Assembly (NCBI GenBank): GCA_030681615.1
Contig: JAUXSA010000056.1
Location: forward strand, 26,210 to 90,209
From: Bacteroidota bacterium
Lineage (GTDB): Bacteria; Bacteroidota; Bacteroidia; B-17B0; Aurantibacillaceae
Direction of reading: 5' to 3'
Length of the DNA stretch: 64,000 bases
A program made the position numbers and the translations under genes. The notes beneath the pieces are model-generated. The model made no database searches and was not told the origin of the DNA. It saw nothing but the letters and a program-made list of their open reading frames with translations. Shown one piece after another: positions 6,578-16,400 of this stretch (positions are counted from its first letter, which is position 1; each line of letters starts with the position of its first letter).

Positions 6578-8029
6578 GTTTTGTAAAAACTCTGTTAATC
6601 TATACGTCGCTAACGTATCTGTTTTACAATAATTGATGAGTTCTTCTTTAATTAGATCCCTTTCAACGGGGTTTGTTTCCAGTCGGAACATGTCATAATA
6701 TGCCATAGCTTCAAGGCCAGAGGTGATTTTAGAGTAATTAATGTCTTCTAACAAAACGCTTGATGCTGTCTTTAAAGAAAAATTGGTTTTAAAAGCCGGA
6801 TGGTAATAACTGAAATCCAAAAACACATCAAACACATCAATGAATTTATTTTTTAATTCTTCGAGTTCAGGTTTTAATTCAACAAATAATTTCGCGAGGT
6901 TATTGATCACCATTTTTTCCATGGTACCGTCATAAACCAAAATAGATTTAAATGCTTTAGTGCTTTTAATTAATTCTTCTGCAAAATGTTTTCGTTCGTC
7001 AGTAGTATAATCAATAAAAATATTAGTGTGTGTTATGCCATCAAAAAAGCAAACCAAATAAGGCAATTGTTCAAAGGGTTTTGTACCATTTATCTTTGGT
7101 ATTGCAGGACCCCACATTTCCATATCCATCGCGGCCATTGGCGTTTCTATCTTTGCCAAAAAAGCTTTAATTCTTTCTTTATCTACTATGGGTTTATTCT
7201 CAAAATAAGCTTCTTTTATTTTGTAGATAATGGCTTTGGTGTCGTGTTTTTCGTCTATCTGATCAATTGTTCTGATGCCGCTGTTATACCATTCAAATAA
7301 TTTTTCTTTGTTCAATAATGGTAAATGAAAAATGCTATTATCGGCAACAGCTTCTTTCCAGCAATTACCAAAATAATCGCAGGTATATGGTTTAAAACAC
7401 TGAGCCCCGATTGGAATATTTGGAATTTTATTTTGTTCTAAAGTTAATTGCGCGTTAAACAATTGATTTTCGAAATAAGGTAAATTCTTTTCGCTTTCGG
7501 CTTTAACACTGCGTTTTTTAAAGAGTTGTTTTGGGTTTATTTCGTTCTCAAAAACATAATCCTGGTTTAGCGTTACCAAAAAAAGATCTTCTAAATTGGA
7601 TAAGGCATTTTTTAAAACATAATATTGCAAACAAGCATCTTTTAAATAGATCTCTGAAATTTTAAAAGAGCTTTTTACTTCGTAAGCAGTATATTTTTCG
7701 TTCTCTAAACATAAAATATCTAACATTATTAAAGCGCCATTAAACGTAAATGTGGCTTCGTAAATTACCGGGGTTTTATTTTCAACTAAGGTTTTGGTCA
7801 ATGCCAAAGCATCAGCCGAATTCTTAGTTTGTTTTGAAACATCGGTCCCGCCTGGAAATAAGGTTTGAGCCAGGTCGCCCACCTGGTGCCCACGGTTAAA
7901 GGTAAGTTGTTTATCTACGCTTACTTTATCGCGCAAATAGGGATGCCTTTTGTAAAAGAAAAAAGCCTTCTGGCATTGTTCAAATTTAAGGTAAGCTGTT
8001 TTGCTTATAAGATCAAGAGGGTTACTCAT
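6566..8029 (-). CDS. DUF2779 domain protein with Cas4/AddB-like nuclease half
   Basis: The 487-aa product starts at ATG 8029, since the upstream TTG has no support. The N-terminal half resembles PD-(D/E)XK nucleases of the Cas4/AddB type: an early FEQCQKAFF, then LDIL and AYEVKSS supplying the D...ExK catalytic residues at about 108-125, followed by a cysteine cluster (CFKPYTCDYFGNC, about 210-222). With the early Cys this could bind an Fe-S cluster. The C-terminal DUF2779 part begins near IDMEMWGP / PYLVCFFDGITHT, resembling RNase-H-fold exonucleases. The family has no established role; nucleic-acid processing is likely. No CRISPR array or cas genes are nearby. Confidence 0.8.
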   Translation of the reverse strand: MSNPLDLISKTAYLKFEQCQKAFFFYKRHPYLRDKVSVDKQLTFNRGHQVGDLAQTLFPGGTDVSKQTKNSADALALTKTLVENKTPVIYEATFTFNGALIMLDILCLENEKYTAYEVKSSFKISEIYLKDACLQYYVLKNALSNLEDLFLVTLNQDYVFENEINPKQLFKKRSVKAESEKNLPYFENQLFNAQLTLEQNKIPNIPIGAQCFKPYTCDYFGNCWKEAVADNSIFHLPLLNKEKLFEWYNSGIRTIDQIDEKHDTKAIIYKIKEAYFENKPIVDKERIKAFLAKIETPMAAMDMEMWGPAIPKINGTKPFEQLPYLVCFFDGITHTNIFIDYTTDERKHFAEELIKSTKAFKSILVYDGTMEKMVINNLAKLFVELKPELEELKNKFIDVFDVFLDFSYYHPAFKTNFSLKTASSVLLEDINYSKITSGLEAMAYYDMFRLETNPVERDLIKEELINYCKTDTLATYRLTEFLQNITR

Positions 8030-8147
8030 CAAATTTTTCTATCGCCACTAAAACGAATTATGCAAATTTATGGCCTTTTTGCAGATATTAAATCATTTTT
8101 TAATTCTTAAAGAATCATTAACTTCGGCTTCTTAAAAATAATTAACC

Positions 8148-9845
8148 ATGTCAACAACACCCGAAGGCCGCCAGATCATATTTAGTATGGTAAATGTATC
8201 AAAGATACATCCCCCGCAAAAACAAGTTTTAAAAGACATTTACATCTCCTTTTACTATGGTGCTAAAATTGGTGTTTTAGGTTTAAACGGTTCGGGTAAA
8301 TCATCTTTACTGCGCATTATTGCGGGTATGGATAAGGATTATATTGGCGAGATCCACCAATCTCCGGGTTATTCTGTTGGTATGTTGGAGCAGGAACCCA
8401 AACTTGACGAAACAAAAACCGTAATTGAAATTGTACGAGAAGGCGTTCAAAAATATGTAGATATTTTAAATGAGTTTGAAGAAGTAAATAACAAATTCGG
8501 CGATGAAGAGATCCTTAACGATCCGGATAAAATGGATAAACTCATTAACCGCCAGGCTGTATTACAAGAGCAAATAGATCAACACGATCTTTGGAACCTT
8601 GATAACCGTTTAGAGCGCTCTATGGACGCTTTACGTTGTCCTGAAAGTAACGCTTCTGTAAAAGTATTATCAGGTGGTGAGCGCCGCCGCGTGGCTTTAT
8701 GCCGGTTGTTGTTACAGGAACCGGATATTTTATTATTAGATGAGCCTACCAATCACTTGGATGCTGAGAGTGTTGACTGGTTAGAACAACATTTACAACA
8801 ATATAAAGGAACTATTATTGCCGTAACCCACGATAGGTATTTCTTAGATAACGTGGCTGGCTGGATCTTAGAGTTAGATAGAGGGGAAGGTATTCCGTGG
8901 AAAGGTAATTACAGCAGTTGGTTAGAGCAAAAAGGTGCGCGTTTAAAGCAGGAAGAAAAAACAGAAAGCAAACGTCAGAAAGTATTAGCACGTGAGTTAG
9001 ACTGGATCCGTCAGGGTGTTAAAGGTCGTGGTGTTAAGCAAAAAGCGCGTTTAAATAATTACGAAAAAATGATGGGCGAGGATTCCCGTGCAAAAGAAGA
9101 CAACCTCGAGATCTTCATTCCTAACGGTCCGCGCCTTGGTAACGAAGTTATTGAAGCAATCAACGTTTCAAAAGCATTTGGCGACAGGTTATTATATGAA
9201 GGATTGAATTTTAAATTGCCACCTGCGGGAATTGTTGGTATAATTGGGCCTAACGGTGCCGGTAAAACAACTTTGTTCCGTATGATCATGGGCGAAGAAA
9301 AACCAACCACCGGTGAATTTTTAGTTGGCCCAACTGTTAAGATCTCTTATGTAGATCAAAACCATAAAGAGTTAGATCCAAATAAAACAGTTTACGATGT
9401 AATTAGCGGCGGCCTCGATAATATTATTTTGGGAGGCAAGCCAATGAATTCAAGGGCTTATATTTCACGTTTTAATTTTGCAGGTAGCGACCAGGGAAAA
9501 AAAGTTTCTGTGCTTTCGGGTGGAGAGCGTAATCGTTTGCATTTGGCAATGGCTTTAAAAGAAGAAGGAAACGTATTGTTATTAGATGAGCCTACCAATG
9601 ATCTTGACGTTAATACATTACGCGCTTTAGAAGAAGGTTTGGAGAATTTTGCAGGTTGTGGCGTAATTATTAGTCACGATAGATGGTTTTTAGACCGTGT
9701 TTGTACACACATCTTAGCCTTTGAAGGCGATAGCTCTGTGTATTGGTTTGAGGGTGGCTATAGCGAATACGAAGAGAATCGTAAAAAACGTTTAGGTAAT
9801 GTTGAGCCTAAAAGACCACGTTACAAGAAACTGGCTGTAAAATAG
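8148..9845 (+). CDS. ettA: Energy-dependent translational throttle protein EttA (ABC-F)
   Basis: A 565-aa ABC-F ATPase with two nucleotide-binding domains and no membrane segments. Walker A motifs are GLNGSGKSS (about 45-53) and GPNGAGKTT; signatures are LSGGERRR and LSGGERNR; Walker B motifs are LLLDEPTNHLD and LLLDEPTNDLD. The inter-domain linker carries the ABC-F arm. EttA binds the ribosomal E site and gates the first elongation steps according to the ATP/ADP ratio. Length and the N-terminal IFSMVNVSK...QVLKDIYISF pattern match EttA. A weak -7 box (TAACTTCG, 8119-8126) lies upstream. Confidence 0.95.
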   Translation: MSTTPEGRQIIFSMVNVSKIHPPQKQVLKDIYISFYYGAKIGVLGLNGSGKSSLLRIIAGMDKDYIGEIHQSPGYSVGMLEQEPKLDETKTVIEIVREGVQKYVDILNEFEEVNNKFGDEEILNDPDKMDKLINRQAVLQEQIDQHDLWNLDNRLERSMDALRCPESNASVKVLSGGERRRVALCRLLLQEPDILLLDEPTNHLDAESVDWLEQHLQQYKGTIIAVTHDRYFLDNVAGWILELDRGEGIPWKGNYSSWLEQKGARLKQEEKTESKRQKVLARELDWIRQGVKGRGVKQKARLNNYEKMMGEDSRAKEDNLEIFIPNGPRLGNEVIEAINVSKAFGDRLLYEGLNFKLPPAGIVGIIGPNGAGKTTLFRMIMGEEKPTTGEFLVGPTVKISYVDQNHKELDPNKTVYDVISGGLDNIILGGKPMNSRAYISRFNFAGSDQGKKVSVLSGGERNRLHLAMALKEEGNVLLLDEPTNDLDVNTLRALEEGLENFAGCGVIISHDRWFLDRVCTHILAFEGDSSVYWFEGGYSEYEENRKKRLGNVEPKRPRYKKLAVK

Positions 9846-9916
9846 TGTCATTTGGACATAAATTATAAAAAACATAAAAAAAAAGATATATTTATACTTA
9901 CTAAAAAAAACCATTT

Positions 9917-10816
9917 ATGAATAATTTTAACGCTTCAAAAGTTTTAATTCCTGTAGATTTTAGCGAAACATCAATGTTGGCTATTAAGCATGGTGCATTT
10001 ACAGCACAGTTAGCGCAGGGTGATGTTTACTTATTACACGTAATTAATATTCAATTCTTTTCGCAGGATGTATTCCTGCCATCAGTAAGTGTTCATACAC
10101 AAACTGATTTTGAGAAGATAGCCCAGGAAAGATTACTACAGTTAGGCGAACAGGTTAAATCAGAATATGGTGTAACTGTAGAGTGTATCACAAAAATTGG
10201 TTCGCCAAATAAAGAGGTAGTTGATATAGCAAAAGAAATTGGCGCTACTTTAATTGTAATGGGAACTCATGGTTATTCTGCTTTAGAAGAACTGGTAATT
10301 GGAAGTGTAGCATTAAAAGTGATCACAAAAGCACCTTGCCCTACAATGGCCATGAACAGTGAAGCGGATCATAAAGGTTACAATAAAATATTATTGCCAA
10401 TAGATACAAGTGCGCACTCGCGTCAAAAAGTAAATTACGCTATAGGCCTTGCTAAAAAATTCAGCGCTTCGGTGCACGCCATTGCTTTATTAGATAGTAA
10501 TGAAGAAACAGAAAAGCCAGCTATGGAATTGATCTTGCATCAAATTGAATTGATCGCTAAAAAAGAAAATGTATCATATCATCATGATGTGGTTTCTGAT
10601 GTTAAGAACAGGGCTACTGCAACTGTAAACTATGCTAATAAAATTGGTGCAGATATTATTGTAATTATGACCGATCAGGATGCTGAGTTAAGTGGTTTCT
10701 TTTTGGGTCCATATTCGCAACAGGTAATTCACTTAAGCAAAGTACCGGTAATTTGTATCAGACCAGTGGAGTCTGAGACCAATATGAGTATTTTAGGTGG
10801 TACCAGCGGTATGTAA
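9917..10816 (+). CDS. Tandem-domain universal stress protein
   Basis: The 299-aa product has two UspA domains (about 1-146 and 152-285). Each opens with a KVLIPVDFSETS / KILLPIDTSAHS strand. The first carries the ATP-binding signature GTHGYSALEELVIGSVALKV, matching G-x2-G-x9-G(S/T); the second has a diverged version (SGFFLGPYSQQV). Family members bind ATP/AMP and accumulate under stress. It lies in the cytoplasm and is followed 28 nt later by a secreted-protein gene. A TATATTTA box at 9887-9894 could be the -7 element. Confidence 0.9.
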   Translation: MNNFNASKVLIPVDFSETSMLAIKHGAFTAQLAQGDVYLLHVINIQFFSQDVFLPSVSVHTQTDFEKIAQERLLQLGEQVKSEYGVTVECITKIGSPNKEVVDIAKEIGATLIVMGTHGYSALEELVIGSVALKVITKAPCPTMAMNSEADHKGYNKILLPIDTSAHSRQKVNYAIGLAKKFSASVHAIALLDSNEETEKPAMELILHQIELIAKKENVSYHHDVVSDVKNRATATVNYANKIGADIIVIMTDQDAELSGFFLGPYSQQVIHLSKVPVICIRPVESETNMSILGGTSGM

Positions 10817-10843
10817 TAGCATTATTATATTAAATCTAATCCC

Positions 10844-11875
10844 ATGAAAAAATTATTATTATTACTTTTTGTAATGGCCAATTGCTTTGGCTTTTCTCAA
10901 AAACAAGCCGAGGTTAGTCTGGATCTGTTGGATGGCAACGTTATTAAAGGAACTACCAGTCTGGCAGATATTGAATTGGTAACAGCTTTCGGGAAATTAC
11001 AAATTCCTATTTCAAAAGTTAGTCATATCGAAATTGGGATCGGAAAAGATAATTCGGTAAGTGAAAAAGTAAAAAGTAATTTAAAGATACTTTCTACAAG
11101 TACGGTTGAAGATACGCGCAAAGGCGCTTACAACGATCTTGTAAAAGTTGGTATTAAAGCTATTCCATTCATCCAGGATTTTTACAACGATCCAAAAAAT
11201 GTTTCGGGTGAAGATACTTACACGGGTGAATTCACTATTGATAATGCATTGTCTGAGATCCAATCTGCGAGCAACATTTCGGGCGATCTTCCAAAAGAAG
11301 ATATTCTTACGATTGATAATATTTACGTAATGGGTGGCAATTACAATTTTACTAAACTGGATATTAAAACAGAATATGGTAGCTTAAGTGTACCAAAAGA
11401 AAAGATAAAAACAATTGATATTACTGTTGCTACAGAACCTGGCTCAGGAGAATTTACTTTTAAATTAAATGCTACAAAACATATAAGCGGTAACACCAAT
11501 GGTGGTTGGTTAAAAACGGGCGTCATGTTAAAGAACGGCCAGCGTTTTTCTCTTCAGTCAAATGGCGAAGTTACTTTGGCCAGCTTAAGTAATTCTAAAT
11601 ACAAACCAGATGGCAGCAGTAAAGCTGAAACAGCTACAGAGTGGACAAAACCTTATGGCACAACAGACGATTACGAAAGCGGTTCAGGCGGTTATCCAAG
11701 CTATGGACAAGTTGTGTACAGAATAGGAGATGGTACAACCGAAAATTTAAAAGCAGGCGCTAAATTTAACAGCACAGCAAAAAAAAGCGGTATGCTTTAT
11801 ATTTCTATTTACGAAACAGTTTACAACGCGGCCAACAAAGGCAGCTACAATGTTAAGTTAAGCTTAGGTAAATAA
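10844..11875 (+). CDS. Secreted protein with C-terminal PA-IL-lectin-like domain
   Basis: The 343-aa product has a signal peptide (MKKLLLLLFVMANCFGFSQ). An N-terminal half holds two beta-rich modules with the shared pattern 'TxxGxLxVPxxKIxxIxI' (LVTAFGKLQIPISKVSHIEI and TEYGSLSVPKEKIKTIDI) around an Ala/Ile-rich helical insert. The C-terminal part (about 220-343) resembles the galactophilic PA-IL (LecA-like) jelly-roll fold: GGWLKTGVMLKNGQRFSLQSNGEV, then GQVVYRIGDGT and SGMLYISIYETVYNAANKGSYNVKL. The lectin assignment rests on pattern recognition only; Ca and sugar ligands were not checked. A thioesterase gene follows after 5 nt. Confidence 0.6.
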   Translation: MKKLLLLLFVMANCFGFSQKQAEVSLDLLDGNVIKGTTSLADIELVTAFGKLQIPISKVSHIEIGIGKDNSVSEKVKSNLKILSTSTVEDTRKGAYNDLVKVGIKAIPFIQDFYNDPKNVSGEDTYTGEFTIDNALSEIQSASNISGDLPKEDILTIDNIYVMGGNYNFTKLDIKTEYGSLSVPKEKIKTIDITVATEPGSGEFTFKLNATKHISGNTNGGWLKTGVMLKNGQRFSLQSNGEVTLASLSNSKYKPDGSSKAETATEWTKPYGTTDDYESGSGGYPSYGQVVYRIGDGTTENLKAGAKFNSTAKKSGMLYISIYETVYNAANKGSYNVKLSLGK

Positions 11876-11880
11876 ACAAA

Positions 11881-12288
11881 ATGTTTGCTGCCTACCACAC
11901 ACAAATAGATCTGAAAATAGATTGGAGTGAGTTGGATCTTTTTGGGCATGTGAACAACGTTACTTTTTTTAAATACATCCAGGCTGCAAGGGTTAATTAT
12001 TGTGAGTCTATTGGACTTACTTCCGTTAACGAAAAAAATAAATTAAGTTTTATCGTTGTGTCAACCAATTGCACCTTTAAAATTCCGCTGCAGTATCCGG
12101 GCAACGTAAAAGTATACTCTAAGATCGAAATGATCAAAAATTCCAGTTTCCAGTTATCGCATATAATAGTTGACGATGCTGGTAATATAGCCGCAGAATC
12201 TGCTGATACCATAGTTGTTTTTGATTATGAGAAAAAAAGCAAAGTAAATATTACTGATGCTTTAAAAGCAAAGATGGAGCAACGCTAG
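11881..12288 (+). CDS. Acyl-CoA thioesterase, 4HBT/YbgC type
   Basis: A 135-aa single-domain hotdog-fold protein. The conserved catalytic start IDWSELDLFGHVNNVTFFKYIQAAR carries the Asp of 4-hydroxybenzoyl-CoA thioesterases (DxxGHVNNxxY-type motif). Such enzymes hydrolyse short- or medium-chain acyl-CoA. The substrate cannot be told from sequence. It starts 5 nt after the preceding gene, so it is co-transcribed. Confidence 0.88.
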   Translation: MFAAYHTQIDLKIDWSELDLFGHVNNVTFFKYIQAARVNYCESIGLTSVNEKNKLSFIVVSTNCTFKIPLQYPGNVKVYSKIEMIKNSSFQLSHIIVDDAGNIAAESADTIVVFDYEKKSKVNITDALKAKMEQR

Positions 12289-12424
12289 AACTCAAAACAA
12301 GTAACGAAAGATTCCGAACGCCTTCTTAAAAACTAATCATAAATTGTGTAAAAAACCACCTTTGCAAGGAACAATATTTGCCTGTAAGCGTTAACTTTAC
12401 AATTCAAAATTTTATTAAATTCTT

Positions 12425-13372
12425 ATGTCTAAAATAGAACATGTTACTTGTTTGATCATTGGTTCCGGTCCTGCCGGCTATACAGCGGCTATATATGCTG
12501 CCCGCGCCGACCTTAAACCTGTTTTATATACCGGTTTAACCCCAGGTGGGCAATTAACCGAAACCACAGAAGTGGATAATTTTCCGGGATATCCTAAAGG
12601 AATTACCGGACCTGAATTAATGGAAGATCTTAAAGCACAGGCAGAGCGCTTTGGTACGCAGGTAAGATTTGGATTGGCTACTAAAGTAGATCTTAAATCC
12701 ACACCCAAAAAAGTGTGGATTGATGAAACAATAGAATTGACCGCTGATACAGTAATTATCTCAACAGGTGCAAGTGCTAAGTGGATTGGATTGGAGAACG
12801 AAACACGCCTGCGCATGAATGCCGGCGGGGTAAGCGCCTGCGCTGTTTGCGATGGTTTCTTCTTTAAAGGACAAGAGGTTGCAATTGTAGGAGCGGGCGA
12901 TACCGCAGCAGAAGAAGCAACTTATCTTTCTAAATTATGTAAAAAAGTTTACATGATCGTTAGAAGAGGCGAAATGCGCGCGAGCAAAGCAATGCAGAAC
13001 CGTGTAAAAAACACACCGAACATTGAAATCTTATGGAACACTGAAACCGTTGATATACTTGGTAAGGATACGGTTGAAGGTGTAGTTGTGAAAAATAATG
13101 AAACCGGTGAGAACAGGACATTAACTGTAACTGGCTTTTTTGTGGCTATTGGTCACAAGCCAAACACTGATATTTTTAAAGACCAGTTAAATATGGATGA
13201 TTTAGGTTATCTAACTGTTGTTCCAGGAAGTTCAAAAACGAATATTGAAGGTGTTTATGCCGTGGGCGATTGCGCCGACAAAACATACCGTCAGGCGGTA
13301 ACTGCTGCCGGTAGTGGATGTATGGGCGCTTTGGATGCTGAAAGATGGCTGGCATCATCCGGCGTACATTAA
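12425..13372 (+). CDS. trxB: Thioredoxin-disulfide reductase
   Basis: A 315-aa FAD/NADPH flavoenzyme that reduces thioredoxin. Visible are the N-terminal FAD site GSGPAGYTAA (13-22), the redox-active CAVCDG disulfide (about 139-144), the NADPH site GAGDTAAEEA with the following RRGE arginines, and the C-terminal FAD motif VYAVGDCADK. The length is typical of the low-molecular-weight bacterial enzyme. A plausible -7 box, TAACTTTA (12392-12399), precedes it. Confidence 0.96.
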   Translation: MSKIEHVTCLIIGSGPAGYTAAIYAARADLKPVLYTGLTPGGQLTETTEVDNFPGYPKGITGPELMEDLKAQAERFGTQVRFGLATKVDLKSTPKKVWIDETIELTADTVIISTGASAKWIGLENETRLRMNAGGVSACAVCDGFFFKGQEVAIVGAGDTAAEEATYLSKLCKKVYMIVRRGEMRASKAMQNRVKNTPNIEILWNTETVDILGKDTVEGVVVKNNETGENRTLTVTGFFVAIGHKPNTDIFKDQLNMDDLGYLTVVPGSSKTNIEGVYAVGDCADKTYRQAVTAAGSGCMGALDAERWLASSGVH

Positions 13373-13488
13373 TTTTCGTAAGTATCTTGAGCGTTTAATC
13401 AAAAGTAAACTCGTAAAAAAAACTAAAAAGAGTTTATTTTTTTGTAACCAATTAAATGTTTAAGTTTATATAGTAATATTCCTTTAGG

Positions 13489-16400
13489 ATGAAGAGACTC
13501 TTGTACATACTTATTTTATTACCTTTTCTTACTTTTTCTCAGGCTCAAAAAAAATATCCTACATTACTTTGGAAAATTACAGGCAAAGATCTTAAAAAAC
13601 CTTCTTACCTATATGGTACCATGCATGTAAGTAGTAGGGTGGCCTATCATTTATCAGAACAATTTTTTGACGCCTTAAAAAGTGTTGATGTTGTAGGCCT
13701 TGAAACTAATCCTGGTGATTGGTTGTTGAATATGGAAAAGACCGGTGAATTAGACCAGGCAAACCAAATTGTATCCAGTAATAATTATCGTAAAGATTTT
13801 TACCGTTCTACTTTCATGGCAAATTTTCCCGACAAACGTGTGTTGCAGGGAATTATAAGTTATGACCCCGATATTATAAACGGTTTATTGTACAGGCATA
13901 ATCGTAGTAAAGAAAATTTTGAAGAGAATACATATATTGATCTTTTTATTTACCAATCGGCTTCTAAATTAAATAAACAACTTATCAGTCTCGAAGATTT
14001 TGCGCAATCAGAAATAAAGGCACGCCTTTCAGCATTGCCGGATAGTGAGTTGAACGAAGATGAGAATTCTGAAAGCAGCAGTAACTATTATTTTAACGGA
14101 CAAAAAATTGAAGATTCTTACCGTGATGGAAATCTGGACGCTTTAGACAGTTTAAGTAAAAAAGCAAGTTCAAAGAACACGCAAAAATATTTGATAAACG
14201 ACAGAAATGTGTTTTTTGTAAATACCATTGACTCTGTTCTGAAAACAAAATCGTTATTCAGTGGTGTAGGCGCGGCGCATTTACCGGGGGAGGAAGGCGT
14301 AATAGAATTGCTTCGAAAAAAGGGATATACTGTTGAGCCCGTGTTTCCTAAAAATTCAAAAAAGAGTGATGCTATTCGTGATGAGTTGGATGCACTCGTA
14401 AAACCTGTAACATTTCAAAAACAATTTGTGAACGATTCTTCTATGGCCATGAACCTGCCGGGCAAATTGACACAAATTGTAAACTTCGAAAGTATTAAAT
14501 ATTATATCTATGCAGATATGATCAACGGTAGTTTTTATACTGTTGCAAGATTAAAACATTTTGGCCCTTTGTTCAATGTAAGCACCACGCAAATGATGCA
14601 AAAGGTAGATAGTTTGCTTTTTGAGAATATTCCTGGTAAAATAATCCTTAAAAAAGAAATTACTTCTAATAACGGTTTAAAGGGAATTGAGATCGTAAAT
14701 AAAACGCGTAGGGGTGATGAACAACATTACCAGATCTTTTTCTCGGATCTTGAAATGATCATGTTTAAGTTGGGCGGCAAGCAAAGTTATGCTACTGGTA
14801 GCGAAGCAAAACAATTCTTTAATTCAATACAATTTTTTTCAAAGGGACAAAGCATTGTAGATTTTACTCCAAAAACCAAAGGCTTTACAGTTAAAATTCC
14901 TGGCAATTATAATTATACAAAAAATAGCAGTTCATCTTCAAAAGGCTTAATAGAAGATCTGTATGCTTATAACACTACACTTAAACAGTTCTACGGCGTT
15001 AAACAAGCGGTTTATAATGATTTTGAATATTTGGAAGAAGATACATTTGAATTGAACCTTTTTTCGAAGAATATTTTAAAGAATTATAATTTCTCTGAGA
15101 ATGTTTCGCGCGAAATTGTAAAAGAACAAAATTTACCCTGTATAAAATTCTCGGCAAAAAATAAAATGGGCTCTTATTTTTACGGCAAATTTTTTATTAA
15201 AGGGGTGCATTATTACTTGGCGTATTTCATTTCTGAAAAGGAAAGTAGTTTTAATAACGACTTTTTTACTTCTTTTAAATTAACCGATTTTGAATTTATT
15301 AACCCTATAAAAACTATAACAGATAACGATTATCATTTTAAAGTAAAAGATGAAGTAACGGTTAACGCCAGCAGCAAGTTTAACGAAGCTTATGCTAAAG
15401 AGTACGAAACGGCTAAAGTAAAAAAGGAGAAGACCACTAACGATTACGATTATCATTCAAGCAATAAATCGTATTATTCCCCTTCAAGTAACGAATATGT
15501 TAATATTACGTACGAAAAGTATAACGATTACGATTACCGTAATATAAATGAGATCGATCAAAGTATTAGTACTTCAATTAAAAATACAACAGGTTTATTA
15601 ATTACAAATAAGGTAACAAATAATAAAGATGGTATCTATTCATACAAGTGTACTTTAAAAGATACTGCTACCTCACGAGTAATGGATGTAAAGATCTATT
15701 TTAAAAATGGTATCATGCAGGAGATAATTGCTCCTTATGATTCGGTTATTGGTTTAAAAGGCTGGACAAAAGATTTTATGGACAGCTTCACTCCAAAAGA
15801 TACTCTTATAGGAAAGAACATTTTTGAAAATAAATTTTCTACTTTGCTCAACGATTTGTGCAGCACCGATACAGTTGCACGTCAAAGAGCTAACTCATCC
15901 TTGCTGAACTCGATCAGTATGAATAAAGTTTATATTGATGAATTTATTAAATTTATTGGAGGTAAAAATTTAAGTCTTGTAAGCGAAGATAGTCGCGCAC
16001 AATTATTTGTAAATGGTGGTACAATGGCCAGCAACAAAATAATTGAGCCTTACAAAAATTTATACAAACAATATACCGATAGTTTTTATTTGCAATTGTG
16101 TATGTTGAAAGGTTTGGCCTATTTAAAAACCCCGGCATCATTCGCGGCCTTTAATAATCTTATTTTAAACGAAACCCCTTTAGTTGGCGAAGTAACTATT
16201 GTATCGGATGTATTTGCAGTTTTACATGATTCGTTAGAGTTGTGTAAGAACTTTTTTCCGGGCATGCTGGTATTAACTAAATATGATGAATACAAAGACG
16301 CCGTTTACACGTTGATGTCGGAACTGGTAAATAAAAAAATAATTGCATCAGCTGCCTACCTTACACAGAAAGATAATATTCTGGCGGATGCTAACCTTGC

